This document shows, piece by piece, positions 1-8,496 of a stretch of DNA of 28,651 nucleotides (position 1 is the first letter of the stretch; every line of letters begins with the position of its first letter). The position numbers and the translations under genes were made by a program. Origin of the DNA: a virus; IMG/VR virus record IMGVR_UViG_3300037156_000256, positions 1 to 28,651 of that record. One strand, given 5' to 3'. Below the pieces are notes generated by a model, which worked only from the letters and a program-made list of their open reading frames with translations, was not told where the DNA came from and made no database searches.

Positions 1-754
1 GGATGCGCTGGAACATGAACTCGCGGCCCCACATGTTGCCCGCACTCTGCCGGCGCACGATGGCGGCGAGCTGCAGCGCCTGCTCGGCCTGCAGATAGTA
101 TTTCTCGACATTGGCATGGGTCACGAGCTTCTCGAAGAAGGTCGGGTCGACGATGGCTTCGATGCCGTTCATCACCTCGCCCTGCAGATTGCCGGTGACT
201 TTCTGCCAGATCGCGGCGCATTTCGAATTGACGTCGGTGGTGGATGTGCCGAGCACGAAATCCACGGTCGTGTTGGAAATGCCGAACACGGTGTAGAGGT
301 TGTAGATCGTGGCGCCGTTGCCGTCCGTGATCAGGCCCTGCAGCGCGCTGGCGCGCACCCACTCGCGGGTGATGGCATGGGTGTTGCGGATGTTCATCAG
401 CCGCTTCGCCACTTCGTCTTCCAGCGTGATATGCCGCTTGGTGCGGCCGGTCACCACGAGGATATCCTGCAGATCCTTCGGCGTGATCAGGTCGAGCGAG
501 GGGAAATGCGGAATCTCGAGGAAGATCGTCTTGCCGGTCTCGGCCGCCGCCGGCGTCGAGGGCGCACCACGCTCCTTGGCCGGAAGCACGCGCAGGATCT
601 TGTTCTCATAACGCATCTCGACGATGGTCGAGATCGAGCCCTCGGTCGGAAAGATGTTCCGCTCGTTGAGCAATCCGAAGAGATTCGGAATGACGTTGAC
701 CTGGTCGGTCAGGTCGGTCGCGGTATAGGGAAACGTAAGTGCAAGGTCTTCCAT
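1..754 (-). CDS. phage major capsid protein (lambda gpE family), 3' part cut by window edge
   Basis: This forms the hexamers and pentamers of the phage head shell. The minus-strand frame starts at the ATG at 754 (MEDLALTFPYTATDLTDQVN) and stays open to base 1, giving 251 residues of a protein that usually has about 340. Seen: an N-terminal segment about finding the extended fold (NVIPNLFGLLNERNIF), a middle stretch ITPKDLQDILVVTGRTKRHI and EWVRASALQGLITDGNG, all typical of the capsid E family (PF03864). It follows the decoration protein gene, as in lambda D-E. The C-terminal third, including most of the shell-fold A domain, lies outside the window. The frame was derived by hand. Family call is strong; only the length is uncertain. 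Confidence 0.93.
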   Translation of the reverse strand, partial: MEDLALTFPYTATDLTDQVNVIPNLFGLLNERNIFPTEGSISTIVEMRYENKILRVLPAKERGAPSTPAAAETGKTIFLEIPHFPSLDLITPKDLQDILVVTGRTKRHITLEDEVAKRLMNIRNTHAITREWVRASALQGLITDGNGATIYNLYTVFGISNTTVDFVLGTSTTDVNSKCAAIWQKVTGNLQGEVMNGIEAIVDPTFFEKLVTHANVEKYYLQAEQALQLAAIVRRQSAGNMWGREFMFQRI

Positions 755-835
755 GGTCGCAAATCCTTAGATGTTGGAGATGATGAAGTGCGGCCATGTG
801 GCCGTGGGGTTTACGAATGACGACTGTGCTGTCGA

Positions 836-852
836 CGACGCTTGCGGCGTCG
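836..852 (-). other. small hairpin between decoration and capsid genes
   Basis: The 106 bases between the decoration stop and the capsid start carry a 6-bp stem CGACGC/GCGTCG with a 5-base loop, plus a short palindrome CGGCCATGTGGCCG at 791-804. There is no T-run after the stem on the minus strand, so it is not a convincing intrinsic terminator. It could act as an RNA processing or attenuation element that sets the capsid to decoration ratio; that is inference. Confidence 0.3.
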
Positions 853-860
853 CGACGGGA

Positions 861-1544
861 TCAGCTGCTGCGGACGATCATCCCGAGGGCCGCAAGCTGG
901 GCATTGATCGCGTTCTGCTGGGTCGTTGTCGATCCGGAGGGATAGATCAGACCATCGGCCAGGAGCACCGCCATACGCTCGACCACAACGATCGGTGCGT
1001 CGGCGCCGGAGGGCACCATGGTCTGACGAATGCCGACGCCGATCGCATTCTGCGAGCCGTCGGTCGCAGCCAGGTCGAGCGGCACCACTTTGCCGGATCC
1101 AGCCACGACCGTGATGTTGAAACCGTCACCCGCGACGAACGCTGTACCGCTCGCGGTGATAGTGAAGCCGACCTGGTTGGCGAATGCCACGCCGGTCGCG
1201 CCCTCGGCGACCAGCTTGCCGTTGGGGTCGATGACGTTGAACTTGGTCGCCGCAATGAACTCGACCTGGTAGACGCCGACCTGGATGCCGACCTGGTCGG
1301 TCACAGCACTCGAGGTGCCGGTGCCGGTATTGCCGGCATTGGCCGCGGCGACCGGCGCCGCTGCGCTGGCATTGATCCGGCCGAGCACGATGCCGATGTC
1401 GAGCAAGCCGCCGCTCGGCCCCTGGGTGAAGGCGGCGGCGCAATTGGCCAGCGCGGTCTCCTGCTCGAACGAGAATTCCTCGTCGACGAACCACTTGAGA
1501 ACGGCGGTCTGCAGTTTCGGGCGCACAATAGTCTGGGTGAACAT
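861..1544 (-). CDS. head decoration protein (lambda gpD-like)
   Basis: This protein is expected to bind the outside of the expanded capsid as trimers and stabilise it. The frame is 227 residues from the ATG at 1544, which has a GGAG 9 bases upstream; a longer in-frame start 16 codons earlier lacks this. Seen: N-terminal MFTQTIVRPKLQTAVLKWF and the C-terminal half ending GADAPIVVVERMAVLLADG, which resembles the gpD fold (PF02924). At 227 residues it is about twice lambda gpD (110), with a central extension rich in Ala, Val, Thr and Gly (roughly residues 45-160) that looks like an inserted beta-rich domain. It sits directly upstream of the capsid gene in the transcription direction, as in lambda. 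The family call is good; the inserted domain is not recognised. Confidence 0.8.
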   Translation of the reverse strand: MFTQTIVRPKLQTAVLKWFVDEEFSFEQETALANCAAAFTQGPSGGLLDIGIVLGRINASAAAPVAAANAGNTGTGTSSAVTDQVGIQVGVYQVEFIAATKFNVIDPNGKLVAEGATGVAFANQVGFTITASGTAFVAGDGFNITVVAGSGKVVPLDLAATDGSQNAIGVGIRQTMVPSGADAPIVVVERMAVLLADGLIYPSGSTTTQQNAINAQLAALGMIVRSS

Positions 1545-1621
1545 GACGTTGGTCTCCGTTTCGAATGGCGGCGTCGCGCCGCGAGGTTTCAATCAGGGAT
1601 GGGACAGGCTCGCCGATGCGC

Positions 1622-2125
1622 TCAGTGCGCGGCGGACGTTCCGGTTTTCTTCGCGACCATTTTCTGCACCGCCGCGGCAAGTCCGGTGCTGGCGGAGGTC
1701 TGATCGCCGGACTCCGCGGCGTCGACCCTTGGCGCAGGCACATGGCCGTCGAGCCGCGAGACCTTCTGCGCTTCGGGCGCGGCCTTCAGCATGCTGACCG
1801 CCTGCTCGTGAGACAGCTCGGTGTCGAAGGCGATAGAATGCGCGAGCTGCTCGCGGCCCTTCGCCTCGGGGGCTGCGATAATCGACTTGATCCGGGCAGA
1901 GGCGGCCTTGGCGCCGTCGGTGCGGCCCGAGGCATTTGCCGCGGAAAGATTGGTCTCATATTCGCTCTGCGTCATGCCGACCATTTTCGGCGCGGTGCCC
2001 GCAGGCGGGGCCGGCGCGTCTGCCGCGGCCACGCGCTCGCCGCCGACGTTCGCAGCAATCGCAGCCGCCGACGTTCCATTCATCGCAGCCGCGTGCACGG
2101 CGGCAAGTCCACTTTCCTTGCTCAT
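1622..2125 (-). CDS. scaffold-like head protein (hypothetical)
   Basis: No family is recognised with certainty. The 167-residue protein starts at the ATG at 2125 with GGAGAATCTTCG upstream; an open frame continues to 2419 but that part overlaps the protease gene and looks like a shadow. It is rich in Ala, Ser, Lys and Glu, has a low-complexity linker (residues about 33-45, ADAPAPPAGTAPK), and a helical stretch with ELSHEQAVSMLKAAPEAQ; the C-terminus is basic (VQKMVAKKTG). Composition and position between the S49 protease and the decoration protein match the lambda Nu3 scaffold or the C-terminal tail of S49-scaffold fusions. Here it is a separate gene 25 bases after the protease stop. Scaffold function is inference from position. 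Confidence 0.6.
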   Translation of the reverse strand: MSKESGLAAVHAAAMNGTSAAAIAANVGGERVAAADAPAPPAGTAPKMVGMTQSEYETNLSAANASGRTDGAKAASARIKSIIAAPEAKGREQLAHSIAFDTELSHEQAVSMLKAAPEAQKVSRLDGHVPAPRVDAAESGDQTSASTGLAAAVQKMVAKKTGTSAAH

Positions 2126-2150
2126 CGAAGATTCTCCTGGTGATGGGGCG

Positions 2151-3074
2151 TCAGCCCCGTTGATTGACAGCAGCCAAAAACGTTTCGAATGCTTCAGAGG
2201 GACGGACAACGCCGTCGGCGAGGCCCGCGGCGACGGCGGCTTCGCCGCGGAAGGTGTCGGCTTCCGTCGCCAGCGCTGCCTCTTTGGAAAGCCGGCCGCC
2301 GCGGTAGCGGCTAACGGTCGCCGCGAACTGGTCACGGCCGCGATCGAGCTCGGCGCGGATCCGCGAGGCAACCTCGGGCGGCAACGGGCCGAACGGATTG
2401 CCGTCGACCTTTCGCGCACCCGAACTCAGCAGGGTCACGTTGACGCCGTCGGATTCGAGTTTCTTGGAGAAATCGACATGCATGGTCATGACGCCGATCG
2501 AGCCGGCGCCGCCGGTTTCCGGCAGCACGATCTGGCGCGCCGCCGCGGCAAGCAAATATCCGCCGGAATAGGCAAAATCGGTCAGGATCGCGATGGTCGG
2601 CTTGATCGCCGACAGTTCTGAAATCATATCGGCGGTATCGAATGCGCCCGCCGCCTCGCCGCCATAGGAATCGACCTCGAACACCACACCCCGGACGCTG
2701 CGATCAGCTGCAGCGCGCATCACCTGCGTCTGGATGCCCTCATAGGAGGTATCGCCGGAATAGCTGCCGATCCATTTGCCCTTGTGCACCAGCGTGCCTT
2801 CGACCGAGATCACCGCGACGTGGTCGATCACCGTCAGGATGCGGTCGCCGGCGCCGCGCTCCTCGAGGCGGCGGCCGAGCTGGTCGCCGAGCCGTCCCAT
2901 GGACTCGCCAGAGGAAAACGCCACATGGTCGACGGCCTCGGCGCCGGCCACCGCGACGCGAGTGCCTAAAATGCGCGAGCCCAGACCCTCGGCGATCGCC
3001 GCGGCTTTGCCGGGCTCGATCATCAGCATCGAATTGAAGGCGCGCGCGGCGACGTGCGGAAGCAGCGTGGTCAT
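2151..3074 (-). CDS. S49-family prohead protease (SppA/lambda gpC-like)
   Basis: A serine protease that matures the prohead, probably cleaving scaffold and portal. The 307-residue frame begins at the ATG at 3074, overlapping the portal stop by ATGA. Seen: ISVEGTLVHKG near residue 90, the oxyanion region VVFEVDSYGGEAAGAFD (about 131-147), the nucleophile serine in FAYSGGYLLAAAA (about 167-179) and the general-base lysine region GSIGVMTMHVDFSKKLESDG (about 192-211). This Ser-Lys arrangement is that of PF01343. The protein ends soon after the catalytic domain (SEAFETFLAAVN), so it lacks the long C-terminal scaffold part that lambda gpC carries; the next gene probably supplies it. Confidence 0.93.
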   Translation of the reverse strand: MTTLLPHVAARAFNSMLMIEPGKAAAIAEGLGSRILGTRVAVAGAEAVDHVAFSSGESMGRLGDQLGRRLEERGAGDRILTVIDHVAVISVEGTLVHKGKWIGSYSGDTSYEGIQTQVMRAAADRSVRGVVFEVDSYGGEAAGAFDTADMISELSAIKPTIAILTDFAYSGGYLLAAAARQIVLPETGGAGSIGVMTMHVDFSKKLESDGVNVTLLSSGARKVDGNPFGPLPPEVASRIRAELDRGRDQFAATVSRYRGGRLSKEAALATEADTFRGEAAVAAGLADGVVRPSEAFETFLAAVNQRG

Positions 3075-4774
3075 TTCGGCCTCGCATTCTGTTCCGCCAT
3101 TACTGCAAGGCGTTGCTCGATCGAAATGATGCTGCCGCCTAGCAATTCCACATTGCTCTGAACCGATTCGATTTTAGCGGCGTTGGTAGCGTCATCTTCA
3201 CTTTGGTCGGTCGGATCCGGGACGATGGCGCCAGGTGCCGCTTCAGCTCGAACAAGGCCCCTCGCCTCGATCTCGATCTTTTCGAGTGCCGCCTGGTCGA
3301 GCACCTCTTCCCAGTCGAGGCCCTGCTGGGCGCACTCGATTTCCTGCGTCGAGGTGAGGTTGCCGATGCGGATCGCCGAGCCCTCGGCTTCCTTGACCGG
3401 ATCGACGTAGCCGCGGCCGGGCCCGATCCAGCGGGCGCCGAGATAGGCGGCCGGCATTTCCATGAAATCGGGCGCACCCGCCGGTGGCTTGATGTAGCCG
3501 CGGTCGAATGCCTCTTCCATCACGGCGAAATAGATCGGCGTCTGCACCTGTTCGATCAGGATCGCGCTCAAGGTCTGGATATGCCGCCAGACTTCGTTGA
3601 GCGCGGCCCTTGCGGAAGAATAATTGGTCTTCGACCAATCCATCGATACCTGTTCATAGGAAAGCCCGCGCGCCGAGGCCACCGAACGCAGGAACGCAGT
3701 CTGGAAACCTTCGAACGCCTGTGTCTGCCGCGGCGAGGCATTGATCTTGACCTCGTCGCCGATCGCCATCACCGGAATCCGAACGCCATTGAGATAGGCG
3801 GGATTCTCGCTGTAATAATTCGTGCGCTTGTCGGCAAACGTCATGCTCTGGGGCGTGAACGCCGACGTCGCGTCCTGCACGGGCAAATTCGAATAGACAA
3901 ACGCCGCAAACAGCGCGTTGACGGTGGCCGAGGCTAATTCAGTGTCGGCGAATTTCGAGATCATGCGCAATCGCGGCATCAACGCGGCGAACGGCGTGAT
4001 GGCGCGGCTCTGGTCCTCGCGTTCCGGTTCGAAGCCATGGATGAAAACCGGTCTGCCCCATGATGTGGCGCGCGGTATCCGGGTCCATTGCAGGATCTGG
4101 GCGAAGCGAAACCAGTCGGCGGGATGGCCGTTGCGCACCTGGTAGGCGAGCGGGACGCCGTCGGAATCGAATTCGATGCCGCCGCGCAGCTTCAGCGTGT
4201 CCGGTTGGCCCATCGGATTGCAAAGGCGGTCGGGGTCGACGAGCCGGAAACATGTCGCATAGCGCCCGGTCGATTCGGGCTTCCAGGACATATAGCCGGT
4301 GGTCTCGTTGAGCGTGACGTAGGTGCGCGCGGCGAGCCGCATCTGGCCGTTGTGCGACATTCGGCGCTGCGCATCGCAGTGGCGCATTGGGTTGTTGGCG
4401 TAGGCGTTCCATTCGCTCTTCAGCGATCGCTTCAGCTCCTGGATCACCTTGGCGTCGGCTTCGTTCGTCGGATCGAGGCCGAGCGCGCGGGCGTCGGGCT
4501 GCGGCGACAACCGGATGCAGGCGCCGACCAGCATGTCGACCAGGCGCATGACGATCGCCGCGGCATGCGGGTCGTTGCGCACCAGGTCGCGGGCGCGCAT
4601 GCCGGCGAGATAGCGGTCGTACAGCGTCGAGGATTCGCCGGAGGTGAACGGCGGCCGCCAGGCATAGGTCTCCTGGCTCTGCAGCGACGCGCCGCGATAG
4701 GCGGAACGGTCGGTCTGGCCGCCGAACGCGGCCATCTGCTGGCCGTTGACGCTGATGTTGTAGCTAGGCTGCAT
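3071..4774 (-). CDS. phage portal protein (lambda gpB family)
   Basis: The portal forms the ring at the unique head vertex through which DNA is packaged and ejected. It has 567 residues, close to the family norm of about 500-550. The ATG at 4774 begins MQPSYNISVNGQQM. Typical family stretches are SSTLYDRYLAGMRARDLVRN (about 47-66), DPDRLCNP, the mid-protein GLSYEQVSMDWSKTNYSSAR with surrounding RALLN-type helix, and YVDPVKEAEGSAIRIGNLTS. These match PF05136 (portal, lambda type). It overlaps the preceding small gene by 11 bases and the following protease gene by 4, so translation is likely coupled through the head module. Confidence 0.95.
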   Translation of the reverse strand: MQPSYNISVNGQQMAAFGGQTDRSAYRGASLQSQETYAWRPPFTSGESSTLYDRYLAGMRARDLVRNDPHAAAIVMRLVDMLVGACIRLSPQPDARALGLDPTNEADAKVIQELKRSLKSEWNAYANNPMRHCDAQRRMSHNGQMRLAARTYVTLNETTGYMSWKPESTGRYATCFRLVDPDRLCNPMGQPDTLKLRGGIEFDSDGVPLAYQVRNGHPADWFRFAQILQWTRIPRATSWGRPVFIHGFEPEREDQSRAITPFAALMPRLRMISKFADTELASATVNALFAAFVYSNLPVQDATSAFTPQSMTFADKRTNYYSENPAYLNGVRIPVMAIGDEVKINASPRQTQAFEGFQTAFLRSVASARGLSYEQVSMDWSKTNYSSARAALNEVWRHIQTLSAILIEQVQTPIYFAVMEEAFDRGYIKPPAGAPDFMEMPAAYLGARWIGPGRGYVDPVKEAEGSAIRIGNLTSTQEIECAQQGLDWEEVLDQAALEKIEIEARGLVRAEAAPGAIVPDPTDQSEDDATNAAKIESVQSNVELLGGSIISIEQRLAVMAEQNARPK

Positions 4775-4922
4775 CGGAGTTCGTCAACTCGCCGTTGGAA
4801 TCATAGCTATGGCTCACAAAATGACCCGTCGGCTGTGCTGCCGGAGTCGAAGGGGCAGACGCGGCGGCCGGCGGATTTTGCGCCAGCAGATCGGGCTTGC
4901 GGTCGCGATTTTTCTTGCTCAC
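4764..4922 (-). CDS. small conserved-position head protein between gpW and portal
   Basis: A 52-residue gene with a GTG start at 4922, preceded by GAGGATTCCG, and a TAG stop that overlaps the portal ATG. The product begins MSKKNRDRKPDLLAQ and ends SNGELTNSDAA; it is basic at the N-terminus with a Pro/Ala-rich middle. No known domain is visible. The tight fit between the gpW stop (8 bases upstream) and the portal start, plus the shared bases with the portal, support it as a real gene. Its place matches small uncharacterised proteins between gpW and portal in lambda-type head modules. Function is unknown. Confidence 0.65.
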   Translation of the reverse strand: MSKKNRDRKPDLLAQNPPAAASAPSTPAAQPTGHFVSHSYDSNGELTNSDAA

Positions 4923-4930
4923 CGGAATCC

Positions 4931-5152
4931 TCAAAACACGATGCCAATCGCGCCGCGCGTGTTGACGCCGGCGATCTGGTCCTGCAGCTGCTGCACATAG
5001 GCCATCAGCTTGTCGATATTGGCCGGTGTGAACTTGGTGGTGAAGCCGCCGGCGACGGTGACCTCGACGGCCGATTTCCCGATCTGCAGGCGGTGCAGCG
5101 CGAGCTGCGCGTCGGCGAGCATGTCGGTGAGTGATGGGACGCTAGCGGTCAT
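4931..5152 (-). CDS. head-tail joining protein gpW
   Basis: gpW fills and extends the portal channel after packaging so that the tail can join. The 73-residue product is close to lambda gpW (68). Seen: an N-terminal helix LTDMLADAQLALHRLQIGKS, a short beta hairpin VEVTVAGGFTTKFTP, then a second helix NIDKLMAYVQQLQDQIAG, exactly the alpha-beta-alpha order of PF02831. It starts right after the terminase large subunit stop (TAA ATG region, no gap) and precedes portal, the lambda A-W-B order. Confidence 0.92.
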   Translation of the reverse strand: MTASVPSLTDMLADAQLALHRLQIGKSAVEVTVAGGFTTKFTPANIDKLMAYVQQLQDQIAGVNTRGAIGIVF

Positions 5153-7144
5153 TTACCACGCACCCTTGTTGAGATCGGCGAGGCCATCGCCGTAGAGGCC
5201 GCCGGACGAAGAAGCCGGCGCGGTCGGTTCGGTTTTTTCCGGAGCGCCCGCGAATTCCTTCGGCGTGAACAGATCCGGCGCCTTGAGGTCTGCCGGAATG
5301 CCGCGCTCCTTGGCGCGCTGCGCCCAGTCATCCCTGGTAAACGAAGCCAGATAGGCCTCCGCGATCGCCATGCCGTAGACCCGACAATCGAGGAAATGGT
5401 TTTCGGCGCCCGAGCGGACCTTCCACAACTGGCGCTCACGCCCGCGGAATTTCTCCTTCGCAAGATATTCCGACGTGATCTGCTTGAAGTAGATCTCGTC
5501 GAGAAAACTCCCGAAGTGACAGAACCCCGCCGGATATGCCGGCGCGCCGTGCTTCAGCTCGGACACCAGCGCGAGGTAGCTGTAGAACGTGCTCTTCAGC
5601 GGCCAGGTGCCGACACCGCGCAGTTTCGCGCCTCCCTTGATCCGCCGGCCGCGATAGTCGACGTCCTGGTCGCTGGCGGTGCCGAGGGCCGGCCTGCCCC
5701 AACCGTCCCTGCCCTGCAGTGCCTTGGTGCCGGCGTGTCGACGGGTCCACTCATAGACCGTGTTGGTGCGATAGTTGGCGTCGATGCCGAATTCGTCATG
5801 GCGCCAGGTGTTGCCGTAGGCGTCGGGCCAGTGCCGGTTGTAGAGATCGGTCAGCGCGGCGAACGCGCCGGCGTCGACCTCGGTGGTATCGCCGTCGAGA
5901 TAGCCGGCCTCGATCACCCAGGTGCGCCGATCCGGCGCGTGCGCCAGCACCTCGTAATAGATGCCGCGCATCTGGACGTCGCAGGCAACCGTGACCAGCA
6001 GCGCGCCGACCGGGATATGGCCCTGGCGGTACTCCTCGCGGCGCGCCATCAGCTTTTCGTGGTCGGGCGCATCGCCGCGGAAGCGATATGGAAGCCCGAG
6101 CACCAGGTTGTGAAAATCCTTTTTCGCGGTCTCAGTCTTCTGCGACTTGGTCCAGTCCTCTGCGATCGCCTCGTAGCTCATCATCAGCGAGATGAAGGCG
6201 TCGATGTGAAAGCCGGGATGCGTGCCGGGCTCGTCGACGCTCGCTACCCAGCGGCCGGCGCGAACCGCCAGCACGCGCTCGGCCTCGGTGACGTGGTGGC
6301 CGCAGTGGCAGCGGTAGGTGGAACGATGCGGATGCTCGGCGTCGATGGTGAAGCGGTCGAAGTGATGCACGAACAGGTTTCGACACTCGGGGCAGATGCA
6401 GTTCCAGAAGCGCTGATCGGAGCGGCGGAAGGCGCGATCGATGCGGCAGTGCCCCTCGACCTTGTCGCCATCCTCGCCGACGTCGACCTCGGGCGTCGAG
6501 ATCGCGAGTATCTTGTAGCCCTTGGTGCGGCGGAACGAGGTGAAGCGGCCGAAGAACAGCGTTTCCGGATCGGCGCCGTTGTCGAGCGTCTCCCATTTCG
6601 AGACCTCATCCTTGACGCCCTTCTTCGCCGTCTTGCTGGAGAGGTCCATCGCGCTGTTGGCGTTGGCGAGCCAGATCCGGCCGCCGTTGAAAACCTTCTC
6701 ATAGGTGGTCGAGCCGGCGCCCGATCGCGAGGTCTGCGGAACGATCACGTTCCGTCTGATTTTTTCATGCCACTTGTCGATCAGCGGCTGCAGCTTGCCG
6801 GAGTTGAGCTCGCGCAGCGCGTCGATGCCGGGGATGGCATAGAGCGTGTTGGCGCGTTCACGGTCGGCGATATACAAACACCAACCAAGTGCCAGGATCG
6901 ACGCGCCGGATTGCTGCGATTTGCGGATCGAGACTTCGCTGCACGGGTTATCGTCCGAAAGACAGTCGGCTATCTCGACCAGGTACGGCGCGCCGGCCGC
7001 GTTCCACATTTCGCCGGCTTGCGGGCCGTCGACCAGCACGAGATTTTCGCCGAGCCAGCGCGAGAACGGCAGCGGCTCGGGGGGGCGGATCAGTTCGGCC
7101 AGGCGCGAGGCCAGAAGATGCAGCGCGCCAGGATGAAAGTTCAC
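5153..7144 (-). CDS. terminase large subunit (lambda gpA family)
   Basis: The packaging motor: an ATPase that pumps DNA into the prohead plus a nuclease that cuts at the genome ends. 663 residues, usual length for PF05876. Start is a GTG at 7144 that shares GTGA with the small subunit stop. Seen: variant Walker A near residues 74-82 (RKSQQSGAS), Walker B-like KDEVSKWE at about 178-185, Cys/His pairs CICPECRN and YRCHCGHHV in the 240-290 region that look like a zinc site, and the nuclease region beginning VACDVQMRGIYYEV with a metal-binding Asp. The C-terminus is Ser/Gly-rich. The gpA type implies a cos-cutting phage. Confidence 0.95.
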   Translation of the reverse strand: MNFHPGALHLLASRLAELIRPPEPLPFSRWLGENLVLVDGPQAGEMWNAAGAPYLVEIADCLSDDNPCSEVSIRKSQQSGASILALGWCLYIADRERANTLYAIPGIDALRELNSGKLQPLIDKWHEKIRRNVIVPQTSRSGAGSTTYEKVFNGGRIWLANANSAMDLSSKTAKKGVKDEVSKWETLDNGADPETLFFGRFTSFRRTKGYKILAISTPEVDVGEDGDKVEGHCRIDRAFRRSDQRFWNCICPECRNLFVHHFDRFTIDAEHPHRSTYRCHCGHHVTEAERVLAVRAGRWVASVDEPGTHPGFHIDAFISLMMSYEAIAEDWTKSQKTETAKKDFHNLVLGLPYRFRGDAPDHEKLMARREEYRQGHIPVGALLVTVACDVQMRGIYYEVLAHAPDRRTWVIEAGYLDGDTTEVDAGAFAALTDLYNRHWPDAYGNTWRHDEFGIDANYRTNTVYEWTRRHAGTKALQGRDGWGRPALGTASDQDVDYRGRRIKGGAKLRGVGTWPLKSTFYSYLALVSELKHGAPAYPAGFCHFGSFLDEIYFKQITSEYLAKEKFRGRERQLWKVRSGAENHFLDCRVYGMAIAEAYLASFTRDDWAQRAKERGIPADLKAPDLFTPKEFAGAPEKTEPTAPASSSGGLYGDGLADLNKGAW

Positions 7145-7806
7145 TGCGCTGCCCGTTCGTCGGCCAGTTCGTCGTCGGCGCCGGCGGAATCGGTTTTTGG
7201 TGCCTCGGTGGCGATGCCGGTCAGCGCCTCGGCAATTTCGATGCGCAGCTTGGCGGCGAGCTGCTTCAGTGCGACGCGGACGCCATGCACGCCTTCCTTG
7301 GCAACGGCAGCAACCATGTCGTCGGCGACGTTCGGCAACCGGTCGACGATCGACGTGATCGAGGTCGCGCAGGTGACGACGGCATCGGTCACGCGATCGA
7401 CCCGCACCAGCTCGCCGCGGCGCTCCTCGAGATCGAGGCGCAGGCGCTCCGACTCATGCCAGGTCTTGGTGCGAAGCGCTTCCTTGTAGCTTTCGTTATC
7501 GTCGGCTGGCTTGGCCGCAGGCGCCGCGCCCTGGTCGGCACGCCCTGGCGCCTGCGCCTTCGACGGATCATCGGTGCGGCCGCGCAGACGGTCATACTCG
7601 ACGACGTTGAGCTTCTTGACGAAGCCTCTGCTGTCGCGCTCGACCGTCAGTCCGAGTTCGATCAGGTCCTTGACCTTTTTGCTGACCGCCTGTTTCGAAA
7701 CGCGATCGCGCTCGGCGACCTCCGAAACCGTCAACATCACCGCCCGAGGCGGCTGCGACAGGCCGGGAAGCGTTCCGTCAACCGTGGTCGTTACCTCCGT
7801 CAACAT
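7141..7806 (-). CDS. terminase small subunit (Nu1-like, winged HTH)
   Basis: Recognises the packaging site on phage DNA and recruits the large subunit. The ATG at 7806 gives 221 residues; a TTG two codons upstream is possible. Seen: an N-terminal winged helix-turn-helix (VSEVAERDRVSKQAVSKKV, about residues 28-46), a Pro/Ala linker, then a helical C-terminal half with ESERLRLDLEERRGELV and a segment TSITSIVDRLPNVADDMVAA typical of small terminase/Nu1 homologues. Overlaps the large subunit by 4 bases. The 129-base gap upstream may hold its DNA target. No strong ribosome site was seen. Confidence 0.85.
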   Translation of the reverse strand: MLTEVTTTVDGTLPGLSQPPRAVMLTVSEVAERDRVSKQAVSKKVKDLIELGLTVERDSRGFVKKLNVVEYDRLRGRTDDPSKAQAPGRADQGAAPAAKPADDNESYKEALRTKTWHESERLRLDLEERRGELVRVDRVTDAVVTCATSITSIVDRLPNVADDMVAAVAKEGVHGVRVALKQLAAKLRIEIAEALTGIATEAPKTDSAGADDELADERAAQ

Positions 7807-7812
7807 GGTCAA

Positions 7813-7941
7813 CCGTGATTTTCACGCTGTTTGGCTGGCGGGATTTCGGGCGCAGCGTGGCCGCATGGGGTCAGGGATCGGGGAAGGACCCGTGCGACAA
7901 TTGTGTCACTGTGGCCCTCCCGCAACGGCTTAGGTCAGTTG
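7813..7941. other. candidate cos region upstream of the small terminase
   Basis: This gap lies between the tail-protein stop and the small terminase start. It contains a hyphenated dyad at 7892-7909, GTGCGACAATTGTGTCAC, with core ACAATTGT and outer GTG/CAC arms, centred at 7900/7901. Lambda-type phages place cosN just before the small terminase gene and cosN is a partial dyad, so this is the best candidate cutting site. Short G-rich blocks (catggggtcagggatcgggg) next to it might be small-subunit binding sites. No experimental or comparative support is available here. Confidence 0.35.
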
Positions 7942-8496
7942 CTACCCGCCGGGCGCGCGGCCCGCGAGGATGGCGTTGACCTCGATAACCAGACGAGCGG
8001 GAAGCTCGGTGGCAACGGTTCGCTCGAAAGCGGCTTTGCTTTCGGCCTTGACCATTTCGGCCGGGATCGCTGGCCCAAACAGTTTGTGGATTGGGAAGCG
8101 TTCCTTGCCCTTGCGCACGAAGACGTGGCCGCCGAGCGACGGTGCGATGAAGGCGTGCGGAAAGAGATGGCGCTTCCCCCATGGGGCTGCGCTGACGCCC
8201 CGCTTGGTCTGACGCGGGCCAAACTCCTTCAGCGACATGTAGCTGCCGTGCGCGATGATGCGATAAACCAGCATGGCGTTGCTGGCCGGCGCAGTGTGCA
8301 GCGCCTGGCGCACCTTGCCGTATTTGAGCCCGGTCTGTTTCACCAGCACGCGGCCGATCTGGGTGCGCGCCTTGTCGCCGGTATGATTGATCGCCCGCCG
8401 CAGCGCCGGCTTGATGTTGTGGCCGGCGCGCTCCAGCACCGACACCAGCTTCTGAAAGCCGCGCGTATCGATGCTGACCTTGAGCTCGGCCGCCAT
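7942..8496 (-). CDS. minor tail protein Z (gpZ-like, tail completion)
   Basis: A 184-residue protein resembling prophage minor tail protein Z (PF06763), which acts at the top of the tail during tail completion. Seen: KVSIDTRGFQKLVSVLERAG at the start, ALRRAINHTGDKARTQIGRV (about 31-50), GLKYGKVRQAL, and a C-terminal FIAPSLGGHVFVRKGKERFP. The ATG at 8496 shares a base with the TAA of the upstream gene (TAATG). Its place is unusual: in lambda Z lies after the capsid genes, while here it comes before terminase. Family call is fairly sure. Confidence 0.85.
   Translation of the reverse strand: MAAELKVSIDTRGFQKLVSVLERAGHNIKPALRRAINHTGDKARTQIGRVLVKQTGLKYGKVRQALHTAPASNAMLVYRIIAHGSYMSLKEFGPRQTKRGVSAAPWGKRHLFPHAFIAPSLGGHVFVRKGKERFPIHKLFGPAIPAEMVKAESKAAFERTVATELPARLVIEVNAILAGRAPGG

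Noticed and set aside
771-1703. 310-codon plus-strand frame opposite the decoration gene
   Set aside because: Asp/Gly/Arg-rich shadow composition; the minus-strand decoration protein is the real gene.
4088-5134. 348-codon open frame on the plus strand opposite portal, the small protein and gpW
   Set aside because: Opposite strand to three well-supported genes, low-complexity composition; shadow.
5396-7489. 697-codon open frame on the plus strand opposite the terminase genes
   Set aside because: It mirrors the GC-rich codons of both terminase genes, has no domain and no ribosome site; shadow.
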